A DNA stretch of 64,000 bases from contig NZ_AP027272.1 of NCBI RefSeq assembly GCF_036322805.1, positions 930,001 to 994,000 on the forward strand, in the 5' to 3' direction. This document shows, in pieces, positions 1 to 8,301 of this stretch (within the stretch, counting starts at the first letter, position 1; every line of letters begins with the position of its first letter). A program made the position numbers and the translations under genes. The DNA comes from Planctobacterium marinum. Its GTDB lineage: Bacteria; Pseudomonadota; Gammaproteobacteria; Enterobacterales; Alteromonadaceae. The notes beneath the pieces are model-generated. The model was given only the letters and a program-made list of their open reading frames with translations, was not told the origin of the DNA and made no database searches.

Positions 1-1081
1 TTTTGATAGTCCGACTAATCAGAACTTGATGAGACAATCGTCTGCTGCAGGTGATGATTACACCTCGGCACAAATCGTTGATGCGGGATATTTTGAATTT
101 GATGCCTTCTTCAATAACCAATGGCGTTTTTCCGGTGGTTTCCGTTGGGAAGATTTCAAACAAGCCATTCTGGACTCCAGTTCAAGGGTTGGCTCTACCC
201 CGGTTGAGCGTAACTTCGAGGATCTGACCTTCCAGGAAGATGATATCTATCCAGCGCTTGCGGTAACGTACATCCCGGATGACACCATGCAGTTCCGTTT
301 CAACTATGCAGAAACGGTTGTGCGTCCGGACTTGCGTGAAATCTCAGATGCTTTGTTCCTTGATGAGAACGATAACTTTGTTCGTGGTACGCCTGGACTG
401 CGTCCTACACAAATCCAGCATTATGACTTTCGTTGGGAATGGTATCGCGAGAATGGCGACAACTTGTCAGTCGCTTTATTCTACAAAGACATGGTTGACC
501 CTATTGAAGGTTTCCAGACTGAGCAAGGTGACTCGGCACCAAGAACGCGTTTGGCCAACAGTGAAACTGGCGAAGTGTATGGTGTGGAAGTGGAGTTCTT
601 GCAGGGCTTGAACTTTATGTCCGATGACCCTTACAGCTTCTGGAACGACTTGTTCTTGTCAGGTAACGTGACCTTGAGTGATTCGGAAACCGAGTTCGAC
701 CGTGAAAAAATCACGGCGCAAACGGGCGTTAACCCGGATTACACTAATGACTCGCGTCGTTTGACGGGCCACTCCGAATACGTGGTTAACCTGCAGTTGG
801 GTTACGATTCACCCAATGGTGAGCACTCAGCGACGGTGGTTTATAACGTTTCAGGTCCCCGCATTATCTTTGCGGGTATTGCCGGTCAGGATGATGCTTA
901 TGAAGAAGCCTTCCATTCACTGGATTTTGTTTACACTCACTATCCGGACTTCAACACTACGGTTAAGTTCAAGTTGAGCAATATTCTGAATCAAGAAAGG
1001 GATATCCAGTTTGAGAATGTGCCTTTGCTGACCGAAACCAAAGGGGTTGGTTTTAGCTTAGGTTTTAGCTACGACTTCTAA
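1..1081 (+). CDS. TonB-dependent outer-membrane receptor, C-terminal part (5' end outside window)
   Basis: The reading frame is already open at base 2, so this is the last ~360 residues of a larger receptor. Alternating amphipathic strands rich in aromatic residues, such as WRFSGGFRWEDF, LRFNYAET-type and TVKFKLSNILNQ segments, are typical of the 22-strand TonB-dependent barrel. The protein ends in FSLGFSYDF with a terminal Phe, the usual signal for outer-membrane insertion by the BAM machinery. Family knowledge says such receptors import siderophores, cofactors or glycans using energy from TonB. The ligand cannot be told because the plug domain is missing. It is followed by a hairpin terminator and then by the TonB2-type operon that could power it, so a functional link is likely but inferred. 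Confidence 0.93.
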   Translation, partial: FDSPTNQNLMRQSSAAGDDYTSAQIVDAGYFEFDAFFNNQWRFSGGFRWEDFKQAILDSSSRVGSTPVERNFEDLTFQEDDIYPALAVTYIPDDTMQFRFNYAETVVRPDLREISDALFLDENDNFVRGTPGLRPTQIQHYDFRWEWYRENGDNLSVALFYKDMVDPIEGFQTEQGDSAPRTRLANSETGEVYGVEVEFLQGLNFMSDDPYSFWNDLFLSGNVTLSDSETEFDREKITAQTGVNPDYTNDSRRLTGHSEYVVNLQLGYDSPNGEHSATVVYNVSGPRIIFAGIAGQDDAYEEAFHSLDFVYTHYPDFNTTVKFKLSNILNQERDIQFENVPLLTETKGVGFSLGFSYDF

Positions 1082-1096
1082 TGTAATAAAACTGTT

Positions 1097-1125
1097 AAGA
1101 GTGCCGATTCCGGCACTCTTCTTTA
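1097..1125 (+). terminator. Rho-independent terminator after the receptor
   Basis: Ten-base arms AAGAGTGCCG and CGGCACTCTT pair perfectly across a four-base loop and are followed by CTTTAT. It lies 16 bases after the receptor stop codon, so it separates the receptor transcript from the TonB operon. Confidence 0.8.
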
Positions 1126-1255
1126 TCCGCTATTTGCTGTGTCCCAAAAGCGATTTTGGGATGTAATAAAACGATCATATTCCCCCCCTACAATCTGCCG
1201 CAATTTCGATATCACGCTTAATTGTTTATAAAACATACATCTTAGGGTCCCTTAT

Positions 1256-2029
1256 ATGAAGTTTTCTAAAACTTTTACCCTTTCAGTTGTGGCAGCTGCG
1301 TTTTCAGTAGCGTCTATGACAGGAAGTGCTCAAGAAGATGGTTATCTAAAACCAGCCATTGATTCAGCCAAGCAGATTAACGAGTCTGCTGCTATGTCTC
1401 AGGAAAAAGTGAATGCCTACTCAGAGCAGGCAGACAGCAAATTGCAGACATTTAAAACCATCAACAAAGAAATTGATGGTTTGCGTGTCTATAACACGCA
1501 GTTAGAGAAGCAGATTGCCAATCAAGTAGAAGAAATGGCCGCGCTGAATGAGTCTATCGACGAAGTGAGCGTTATCGAACGTCAAATTACGCCACTGATG
1601 ATCCGCATGATTGATGGGCTTGAGCAGTTCGTGCAATTAGATGTGCCTTTCTTGCCAGATGAGCGCTCTGAGCGTATCGAAAACCTGCGCGATATGATGG
1701 ATCGTGCTGATGTCTCAGCATCAGAAAAGTTCCGCCGCGTTATGGAAGCTTATCAGGTTGAAATGGATTACGGTCGTTCTATGGAAGCCTACTCGGGCAT
1801 TCTGGACCTTAACGGTCAGGAGCGCGATGTGGACTTTTTGCGCGTGGGTCGCACAGTGTTGGCATACCAAACTCGTGATGCCTCAGAGCAGGGCGTATGG
1901 AACCAGGATACCAAAACCTGGGAATTGTTGGATTCCAGCTATCGCACTCAAATTACCAACGGTTTACGCATGGCGAAAAAGCAAAAAGCACCTGACTTGC
2001 TGATGCTGCCAGTGAAGAAAACCAACTAA
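1256..2029 (+). CDS. DUF3450 family periplasmic coiled-coil protein of the TonB2 system
   Basis: A 257-residue protein with an N-terminal signal peptide (cleavage probably near SMTGSAQ-ED, residue ~25), then a long helical coiled-coil region (about residues 35-110) and a C-terminal part with LLDSSYRTQITNGLRMAKKQ. The length and layout match DUF3450 proteins, which are encoded with TtpC-type TonB systems in Vibrio and Alteromonadales. Its biochemical role is not established; from location it is probably a periplasmic accessory of the energy-transducing complex. It is the first gene of the operon, 12 bases before ttpC. An AGGG sequence lies shortly upstream of the ATG. Confidence 0.88.
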   Translation: MKFSKTFTLSVVAAAFSVASMTGSAQEDGYLKPAIDSAKQINESAAMSQEKVNAYSEQADSKLQTFKTINKEIDGLRVYNTQLEKQIANQVEEMAALNESIDEVSVIERQITPLMIRMIDGLEQFVQLDVPFLPDERSERIENLRDMMDRADVSASEKFRRVMEAYQVEMDYGRSMEAYSGILDLNGQERDVDFLRVGRTVLAYQTRDASEQGVWNQDTKTWELLDSSYRTQITNGLRMAKKQKAPDLLMLPVKKTN

Positions 2030-2041
2030 GGATATTGCGCA

Positions 2042-3403
2042 ATGAAAAAGTTCGTTAAAGTTATTTCTACATTGTTCGTTGCTTCCATCCTTTCTGGTGG
2101 TGCAATGGCACAAAATAAAAACCTTGACCTGGATGCCTTATTGAAGCAACTGGAAGAAGGTAAATTCGCTCAGAATCAGCAAAACCAACAACGTGAGGCG
2201 CAGTTTCGCGCCCAGGTTGCTGAGCAAGACCGCATGATCCGTGAAGCGCAGCAAACCCGTGCTAACGAAGAAGCGAATAGTGAGCGTCTGGAAACCACCT
2301 TTGAAGAAAACGAATTCAAAATCGCCGACCTTCAAGGTGCCCTTGATAAGCGTTTAGGTTCGTTAAAAGAGCTGTTTGGTGTACTTCAGCAGGTGTCTGG
2401 CGATACCAAGAACAAGTTCCAGAACTCTATGATTTCTGCTGAAATCCCCGGCCGTGGTGAGTTTTTAGATAACCTGGCTCAGTCTATGGGGAAATCTTCC
2501 AAGCTGGCATCAATCGAAGAAATTGAGCGCGTTTGGTTTGAGATTCAGCGTGAAATGACCCAAGCTGGTAAGGTCACTAACTTCACCACCGAAGTAGTAG
2601 AAGCTAACGGTGACAAGGTTAATAAAGACGTTACCCGTGTTGGACCGTTCGCGTTGGTGGCAGACGGTAAATATCTGGATTACAACCCGGCAACAGGTAC
2701 GGTTGCAGAATTAATTCGTCAACCAGCTGACCGTTACATGAGCTCCATCGATGAACTTGAAGCGTCAAATGGTGAGTTTGTGAAGTTTGGTCTGGATCCA
2801 ACCGGTGGTTCAATTCTTGGCCTGTTGGTTCAAGCACCTAACTTCCGCGAGCGTGTTGAGCAAGGTGGCCTTGTGGGTTACATCATCTTAGGCGTGGGTG
2901 CGGTAGGTTTCTTATTGGCAATCATCCAGTTAATTAATCTTTCTCTGATTCAAATGAAGGTCAATGCTCAGCAAAAATCTTCTACGCCTAAAGCGGACAA
3001 CCCGTTAGGCCGCGTATTGATGGTAAAAGACAAATATCCAGATGCCGATGTTGAGGCGTTAGAGCTACACCTGACAGAAGCTATTTTGGGTGAGCTGCCT
3101 AAGTTATCGCGCTTCCTGACCATTGTTAAAATTATCTCTGTTGTTGCGCCGCTAATGGGTCTGTTGGGTACCGTAACCGGTATGATCTTGACCTTCCAGG
3201 CCATCACATTATTTGGTACTGGCGATCCCAAGCTGATGGCGGGCGGTATTTCGCAAGCGCTGGTAACCACGGTACTGGGTCTGGTTGTCGCGATTCCAAC
3301 GACGTTGCTTTACGCTTTCTTAAATACGCGCAGTAAAGGCATTGTTGCAGTTCTGCAAGAACAGTCTTCAGGGGTGATTGCAGAGCGCGCTGAAAGAGGT
3401 TAA
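2042..3403 (+). CDS. ttpC: TtpC: long ExbB/MotA/TolQ-family proton channel protein
   Basis: A 453-residue protein with a signal peptide (MKKFVKVISTLFVASILSGG, cut after AMA), a periplasmic coiled-coil region of about 250 residues and then three membrane helices near residues 275-305, 356-385 and 400-428. The C-terminal block carries the ExbB/TolQ signature PLMGLLGTVTGMI and the helix GISQALVTTVLGLVVAIPTT. Classical ExbB lacks the large N-terminal periplasmic part. This architecture is that of TtpC, which Vibrio TonB2 systems need for iron uptake in addition to ExbB2/ExbD2. It sits between DUF3450 and the short exbB, with 5 bases to the latter. Confidence 0.92.
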   Translation: MKKFVKVISTLFVASILSGGAMAQNKNLDLDALLKQLEEGKFAQNQQNQQREAQFRAQVAEQDRMIREAQQTRANEEANSERLETTFEENEFKIADLQGALDKRLGSLKELFGVLQQVSGDTKNKFQNSMISAEIPGRGEFLDNLAQSMGKSSKLASIEEIERVWFEIQREMTQAGKVTNFTTEVVEANGDKVNKDVTRVGPFALVADGKYLDYNPATGTVAELIRQPADRYMSSIDELEASNGEFVKFGLDPTGGSILGLLVQAPNFRERVEQGGLVGYIILGVGAVGFLLAIIQLINLSLIQMKVNAQQKSSTPKADNPLGRVLMVKDKYPDADVEALELHLTEAILGELPKLSRFLTIVKIISVVAPLMGLLGTVTGMILTFQAITLFGTGDPKLMAGGISQALVTTVLGLVVAIPTTLLYAFLNTRSKGIVAVLQEQSSGVIAERAERG

Positions 3404-3408
3404 TAGCT

Positions 3409-3936
3409 ATGTTCATGGAGTTTTTTGAAGCTATTCGCGATTTCACGGAAACCGGTGGGGCCGTCGTGTTCTACATCGGTATCCTGATCTTCGTGATGTG
3501 GCTACTCATTTTAGAACGGGCGCTGTACTTCTTTATCTGGCACCAGAAAGCCAAAAATGAAGCCATTGCAAACTGGGGAGCGCGTAAAGATCGCAGCTCC
3601 TGGAATGCAGAACAGATACGACAAATGACGATTTCACGCCTGCACTTAGGCATGAATAGCAATGTTGCCATCATTCAGGCGCTGGTGGCCTTATGTCCTT
3701 TATTGGGACTGATGGGTACAGTAACCGGGATGATTGAAGTCTTTGACGTTATGGCTATCTCCGGCTCGGGCAATGCCCGCTCTATGGCTTCTGGTGTTTC
3801 TAAAGCCACTATCCCCACGATGGCGGGAATGGTTGGGGCACTCTCTGGCGTATTTGCTGTGGCCTGGTTAACCAGAACGGTAAAAGCTGAGCGCACCCAT
3901 GTTGAAGAAGCATTAGCAATGGACAGACATATCTAA
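3409..3936 (+). CDS. exbB: ExbB-type proton channel subunit (short form)
   Basis: A 175-residue MotA/TolQ/ExbB family protein with three predicted membrane helices, at about residues 17-40, 89-112 and 132-155. The helix-2 signature CPLLGLMGTVTGMIEVFDVM is conserved. With ExbD it forms the proton-driven motor in the inner membrane that energises TonB. The length is normal for ExbB2. The start ATG lies 5 bases after the ttpC stop. A second in-frame ATG two codons later (MFMEFF) is an equally possible start. Confidence 0.93.
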   Translation: MFMEFFEAIRDFTETGGAVVFYIGILIFVMWLLILERALYFFIWHQKAKNEAIANWGARKDRSSWNAEQIRQMTISRLHLGMNSNVAIIQALVALCPLLGLMGTVTGMIEVFDVMAISGSGNARSMASGVSKATIPTMAGMVGALSGVFAVAWLTRTVKAERTHVEEALAMDRHI

Positions 3937-3978
3937 AGTATTGGGCTTTAATACCCAAGCTTTAAAGCGAGAAAATTT

Positions 3979-4386
3979 ATGAAACAGCATTTTCAAAATT
4001 TAGTAGAAGAAGAAGAAGCCACAATCGATATGACGCCCATGCTGGACGTTGTATTTATCATGCTTATCTTCTTCATTGTTACCGCGTCTTTTGTTAAAGA
4101 AGCCGGTATTGATGTGAACCGCCCTGAAGCCTCTACTGCAGCGGCTAAGCCTCGTGCCACCATATTGGTTGCGATTTCAGACAAAGGTGAAATCTGGATT
4201 AATAAGCGCAAGGTGGATGTACGTGCCGTGCAAGCTAACATTGAACGTTTGAAAGCCGAGAACCCACAGGGTTCTGTGGTTATACAAGCGGACAAAGAAG
4301 CTAACGTTGATAAGTTAATCAAAGTAATGGATGCAGCTCGTGCCGCTGGCGCTTATGACGTGTCTATTGCCGCAGCAGAGCAGTAA
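3979..4386 (+). CDS. exbD: ExbD-type biopolymer transport protein
   Basis: A 135-residue protein with a short cytoplasmic tail, one membrane helix (about 24-42) and a periplasmic ExbD/TolR domain. The essential aspartate of the proton path is Asp23 in IDMTPMLDVVFIMLIFF. The C-terminal part (VVIQADKEANVDKLIKVMDAARAAG-like) is the usual ExbD periplasmic fold. It lies between exbB and tonB in one operon, 2 bases before tonB, so the two are likely translationally coupled. Confidence 0.95.
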   Translation: MKQHFQNLVEEEEATIDMTPMLDVVFIMLIFFIVTASFVKEAGIDVNRPEASTAAAKPRATILVAISDKGEIWINKRKVDVRAVQANIERLKAENPQGSVVIQADKEANVDKLIKVMDAARAAGAYDVSIAAAEQ

Positions 4387-4388
4387 TT

Positions 4389-4997
4389 ATGATTCGAGTA
4401 TTGATTGCGTTAATTCTAAGTGCAGGTATCACTATGGTCCTGTTTTACGTAATGCAGTCGTTGATCGAAAGTGGTGGTAGTGCATTAACCGATGCACCCA
4501 AAGGCCGGGTACTGGACTTTGTTCGCGTACCAAGAGAAGAAGCGGTAGAGCAAAAAGAGCGTAAGCCTCGTAAGCCACCTCCGCCGAAAGAGCCACCACC
4601 ACAGATGGATCAACCTCAGCTGGATGCAGCGACTCCGAACAACGATGGTGGCGGTATGAATTTCTCGGAAGCCGTATCCGCTGATGTCGCCCTTGACGGT
4701 GGGCTGGCATTGGAGTCTGGAGATGGTGAGTACTTACCCATAGTAAAAGTAGCACCTGTTTATCCACGTCGCGCACTGCAGCGCGGTATCGAAGGCTACG
4801 TTATCGTGGAATTTACCGTCACTAAGCAAGGCTCGGTAAGAGATCCGATTGTAGTGGAAGCAGAGCCGGAAGGACTATTTGAACGCGCAGCATTGGATGC
4901 GGCGATGAAGTTCAAATACAAGCCGCGGGTGGTAAATGGTGAACCAGCAGAAGTATCTGGTATTCAAAACCGCATCTCATTCGAAATCGACGGTTAG
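4389..4997 (+). CDS. tonB: TonB energy transducer (TonB2 type)
   Basis: A 202-residue protein with an N-terminal membrane anchor (about residues 3-26), a short proline-rich stretch (KPRKPPPPKEPPPQMDQPQ, near residues 58-77) and a C-terminal TonB domain beginning at VAPVYPRRALQRGIEGYVIV and ending FKYKPRVVNGEPAEV...ISFEI. It links the ExbB/ExbD motor to the TonB boxes of outer-membrane receptors. The short proline region fits TonB2 rather than the long E. coli TonB1 form. Its neighbours (TtpC, ExbB, ExbD) complete the complex. Confidence 0.95.
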   Translation: MIRVLIALILSAGITMVLFYVMQSLIESGGSALTDAPKGRVLDFVRVPREEAVEQKERKPRKPPPPKEPPPQMDQPQLDAATPNNDGGGMNFSEAVSADVALDGGLALESGDGEYLPIVKVAPVYPRRALQRGIEGYVIVEFTVTKQGSVRDPIVVEAEPEGLFERAALDAAMKFKYKPRVVNGEPAEVSGIQNRISFEIDG

Positions 4998-5007
4998 GAG
5001 GCATAAG

Positions 5008-6324
5008 ATGTTAAAACGACGTTTATCAGCAGTTGCTTGTGCCCTATTAGGAGCCGTGATTTATGTGGCACCAGCCTCTACGGATTTGCTGTCCGGTGGT
5101 GTTGCCTTGGCTCAGGAAGCAGAGCGCAAAACAAAACGTGTACCGGCACTGCGTGGCAAGGTATACGAGCAGTTGGCTCGTGCCCAAAAACTGGGTGATG
5201 AGGGCGATGTTGCTGGTGCTATTGAGATATTGGATGAAGTGAAAGACAAATCCGATTCAATGAACAGCTATGAACGCGCCATGATGTATAACTTCTACGG
5301 TTTCGTTTATTACAACGCTGAAGATTACACTCAAGCCTATGAGTCATTTAAGCTGGTGGTCGAACAGCAACCGATCCCGGAAAGCTTTGAACAAGGGACG
5401 TTGTTCAGTCTGGCACAGTTAAGCTTGATGCAGGAAAAGTACGACGATGTACTTATCTACATTGAGCGCTGGGAAGCATTAAACAATGGCAAGATACCGG
5501 CTAAAAACTACGTGTTAAAAGCCCAGGCCATGTACCAGAAAAAGAGCTACCAGGAAGCGGCTGGCTATATTGAGCAAGCAATCGCCACTCAGGAAGAAAA
5601 CCCTGATGACGGTATTGCCGATGAAAACTGGTATATCCTGCAGCGCGCCATTTACTACGAACTAAAACAACCTAAAAAGGTGACTGAAGTTTTGGTGAAA
5701 CTGGTTCGCTATTATGAAAAGCCTAAATACTGGTTACAGTTAGGCGCGATGTATGGCGAAATTGGTGAAGAGAAGAAGCAGCTTGCGGTAATGGAAGCCG
5801 CGTATCAGCAAGGCTATGTTGAGTCGGGCAGCGATATGTTCAACCTGGCGCAGCTCTACTATTATCATCAGGTACCATACAAAGGTGCCAGAATAATGGA
5901 AGAGGCCATGGAGAATGGCAAGCTGGATCGCAACCTGAAAAACCTGCGTTTCTTGTCTCAGTGTTATGCGGCTTCTCGCGATTCTGATAAAGCTATCCCG
6001 GTTATGCAGGCAGCGGCTGAATTGTCCGAAGATGGCGAACTCAACGCTCAGTTAGCGCAATTGTTCCTGAATACGGAACAGTTTGACCAGGCCATCGAAA
6101 ACGCCCGTATCGCACTGGATAAAGGCGATTTGCGTAGCCCCGGTACAGCGCATCTGGTAATTGGCATGTCACTGTACAACCAGCAGCAGTTTGCCGAGGC
6201 ACTGAATGCACTGGCGGAAGCTGAAAAGTTCAAAGGGACTTCCAGAATGGCGAAGCAATGGCAGCGCTATGTGTCTTCAGAGAAGACCAGCTTCGAAGCC
6301 TTGCAGGCTGATTTGTCTTCTTAA
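5008..6324 (+). CDS. Tetratricopeptide-repeat periplasmic protein of the TonB2 operon
   Basis: I place the start at ATG 5008 (MLKRRLSAVACALLG), which has AGGAG just upstream; the open frame extends further upstream but that part overlaps tonB. The 438-residue product has a signal peptide ending near GVALAQ-EAE and then helix-turn-helix repeats with TPR spacing, e.g. GFVYYNAEDYTQAYESFKLV and LNTEQFDQAIENARIALDKG. TPR proteins act as protein-docking scaffolds. A homologous gene is the usual last member of TonB2-type operons, but its exact role is unknown. It is followed by a strong terminator. Confidence 0.9.
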   Translation: MLKRRLSAVACALLGAVIYVAPASTDLLSGGVALAQEAERKTKRVPALRGKVYEQLARAQKLGDEGDVAGAIEILDEVKDKSDSMNSYERAMMYNFYGFVYYNAEDYTQAYESFKLVVEQQPIPESFEQGTLFSLAQLSLMQEKYDDVLIYIERWEALNNGKIPAKNYVLKAQAMYQKKSYQEAAGYIEQAIATQEENPDDGIADENWYILQRAIYYELKQPKKVTEVLVKLVRYYEKPKYWLQLGAMYGEIGEEKKQLAVMEAAYQQGYVESGSDMFNLAQLYYYHQVPYKGARIMEEAMENGKLDRNLKNLRFLSQCYAASRDSDKAIPVMQAAAELSEDGELNAQLAQLFLNTEQFDQAIENARIALDKGDLRSPGTAHLVIGMSLYNQQQFAEALNALAEAEKFKGTSRMAKQWQRYVSSEKTSFEALQADLSS

Positions 6325-6344
6325 GTGAACACTATCACTTATTG

Positions 6345-6371
6345 AAAAAGCGCCACCTGGCGCTTTTTTTG
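6345..6371 (+). terminator. Rho-independent terminator of the TonB2 operon
   Basis: The stem AAAAGCGCCA / TGGCGCTTTT with a two-base loop is followed by further T residues. It starts about 20 bases after the TPR gene stop and lies just before the convergent gene at 6393. Confidence 0.88.
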
Positions 6372-6392
6372 TTTCTGCAGTTTGGTTTACTG

Positions 6393-6812
6393 CTATTGGC
6401 GCAGTTTCATAAATACATATCCACCGATAGCACCACTCAAGGCTTGTAGGAATAAGCCAAATGGGGTTCTTGCGCCTGCAATTAAAGTAATATCTAAAAT
6501 TGGGTGCATGGCAGCTAATGCGCAGGCAATCGCCAAAAAGCCAGCTAATACATACAGGCTATCTGGCAGCTGCTTTATCTTACTGGAGATAAGCCACTTG
6601 ATAGAAAAAGCCAGTAGCAGTGAAATCGCAATAACAGCACCATAGCTCGGCAATAAACCTGCAAGATCAGATAACGTCATCTGGAATCGATCAGCCTCGG
6701 TAATGACGACATTAATATTAGCTAACTCAGCCAGCACCATCTGGCTATGAGCGACACTGGCCAGTATAAAAGTGGTTATGCAAGCAGCAAGGAAGTGGAG
6801 TGTTAATTTCAT
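6393..6812 (-). CDS. Small multi-pass inner-membrane protein, function unknown
   Basis: A 139-residue protein with a signal-like N-terminus (MKLTLHFLAACITTFILASV, followed by AHSQ) and three further hydrophobic segments at about residues 55-76, 84-104 and 112-135 (LYVLAGFLAIACALAAMHPI, FGLFLQALSGAIGGYVFMKL). I do not recognise a named family. It is transcribed alone and is convergent with the TonB2 operon. The codon use resembles the neighbours and the frame is clean, so I think the gene is real. Confidence 0.7.
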   Translation of the reverse strand: MKLTLHFLAACITTFILASVAHSQMVLAELANINVVITEADRFQMTLSDLAGLLPSYGAVIAISLLLAFSIKWLISSKIKQLPDSLYVLAGFLAIACALAAMHPILDITLIAGARTPFGLFLQALSGAIGGYVFMKLRQ

Positions 6813-6894
6813 CTTGTGCCTCGAACAGAGCCTTTTGATTTATTAAAACACTGGCAAAGCGCTATGTCTTCCCTAAAATGATTATCAAATAAAA

Positions 6895-7986
6895 ATGATT
6901 GGCCCTTTTATGCGATTACTCACAGTATTTTTATTGCTCTTGTCCTCAAGCATCAGCACCGCACAAGCAAATTATGATGCAGAGGTTGTGGTCGAGGGCC
7001 TGGATGTGCCTTGGGCGCTCACGCAGCTGCCCGGTGGCGGCTGGTTGATCACTGAGCGCAGTGGCCAACTTATTTATTTCAAGGATGGCAAGAAATCATT
7101 GGTGCAGGGTACACCCTCTGTGTTTTTTGCCGGTCAAGGCGGATTGTTGGATGTAGAGTTGCATCCCGATTTCACTGAAAATCACTTACTGTTTTTGTCT
7201 TATGCAAAAGGGGATGCAGGCAATAACGCGTTAACATTATATAAAGCGACTTTTAACCAGGATGCCATGGCCCTGGAAAATGGCACGGACATTTTTAGCA
7301 TCACGCCGGGTAAAGATACACCAGTACATTACGGTGGCCGAATTGCTGTAACCAATGACGCCCTGTTATTGGCATCGGGAGATGGTTTTGACTATCGCGA
7401 GTCTGCTCAAATAAAAAACTCTATGTTAGGTAAAGTCTTGCGTATGGGCTTAAATGGCAAGGTGAAAGCTGATAACCCGTTTGCAGCCGATGATAATGCG
7501 GCATTCGTTTGGACTTTGGGCCATCGTAATCCACAAGCGTTGTTGTTCGATGTGCAATCTGGTGTGGTTTACAGTCATGAACATGGACCGGCTGGTGGCG
7601 ATGAGATCAATATCATAAAAAAAGGCCTTAATTACGGTTGGCCTGTGATCACCAACGGCAAAGACTATTCGGGTGCCAATATTAGTCCCTTTAAAGAGTA
7701 TCCCGGAATGCAACAACCTTTATTGGATTGGACTCCCTCTATTGCCCCGTCCGATATGCTGCTGTATCGCGGCAATAAGTTTGCAGAGTTAAACGGCCAT
7801 TTATTGGTAACAACCTTGAAAACCCGAGAGTTGCGCCTGGTGAAATTAAAAGAAGGGAAGGTGGCAGAGCAGGTGACTTTGCTTACCCATCTTGACGAGC
7901 GCTTAAGAGGTATCGAACAAGATCAACAAGGCGACATCTATTTACTCACGGATTCAGGTAAGTTGTTATTGTTAACGCAGCTTTAA
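6895..7986 (+). CDS. PQQ-dependent aldose-type sugar dehydrogenase (YliI/Asd family)
   Basis: A 363-residue secreted protein with a signal peptide ending near AQA-NYDAEV. It carries the soluble glucose/sorbosone dehydrogenase beta-propeller signatures GGWLITERSGQL, GLLDVELHPDF, HYGGRIAV, LGHRNPQALLF and HEHGPAGGDEINIIKKGLNYGW. Family members oxidise aldoses in the periplasm using PQQ, although many homologues have untested substrates. Two in-frame ATGs (6895 and 6910) are possible starts and neither has a good Shine-Dalgarno sequence; the later one gives a more standard signal peptide. It appears monocistronic. Confidence 0.9.
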   Translation: MIGPFMRLLTVFLLLLSSSISTAQANYDAEVVVEGLDVPWALTQLPGGGWLITERSGQLIYFKDGKKSLVQGTPSVFFAGQGGLLDVELHPDFTENHLLFLSYAKGDAGNNALTLYKATFNQDAMALENGTDIFSITPGKDTPVHYGGRIAVTNDALLLASGDGFDYRESAQIKNSMLGKVLRMGLNGKVKADNPFAADDNAAFVWTLGHRNPQALLFDVQSGVVYSHEHGPAGGDEINIIKKGLNYGWPVITNGKDYSGANISPFKEYPGMQQPLLDWTPSIAPSDMLLYRGNKFAELNGHLLVTTLKTRELRLVKLKEGKVAEQVTLLTHLDERLRGIEQDQQGDIYLLTDSGKLLLLTQL

Positions 7987-8301
7987 CAACTATGATCTTA
8001 AATGAATTTTGAGATAAAAAATCAATAAAAACATAGTGATAGCTAATTTTTTTGGCTTTTACAAAAGCTGATAAAGGGGAAATACGCTACTAATTCATAC
8101 ATTGTGTAGCTGGTTTCTGCATAAATCCTGCAGCTGGAGATATTCCTTCCCATTTCGCATCATTTTCTTTCACGTCAGGCAGAAGATGATTCATCTTGCA
8201 TTTTTTACACTTTCTTCATCGTAAAACCCTTCAGGCAATTTTGCAGTTCGACCTGGTACAGAATCAACTCACCGTGATTCTTCATCGTAAAGGAAAGCAC
8301 T
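7987..8301. other. 315-base intergenic region with direct repeats
   Basis: No credible ORF. It holds a small hairpin GCTTTT-AC-AAAAGC near 8058, a 7-base inverted repeat AAGATGA/TCATCTT (8183-8197), and two copies of TTCTTCATCGTAAA (8212-8225 and 8278-8291). The second copy runs into the AAGGA ribosome-binding site of the gene at 8302. This looks like a long regulated leader or promoter region. Confidence 0.6.

Noticed and set aside
279-611. Second-frame ORF inside the first receptor gene
   Set aside because: Shadow frame of the receptor; composition not protein-like.
4936-5007. Upstream extension of the TPR gene into tonB
   Set aside because: ATG 5008 has a strong AGGAG and starts directly with a signal peptide.
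8058-8073. Hairpin GCTTTT-AC-AAAAGC as terminator of the sugar dehydrogenase gene
   Set aside because: AT-rich, loop of two bases, no T-run after it.
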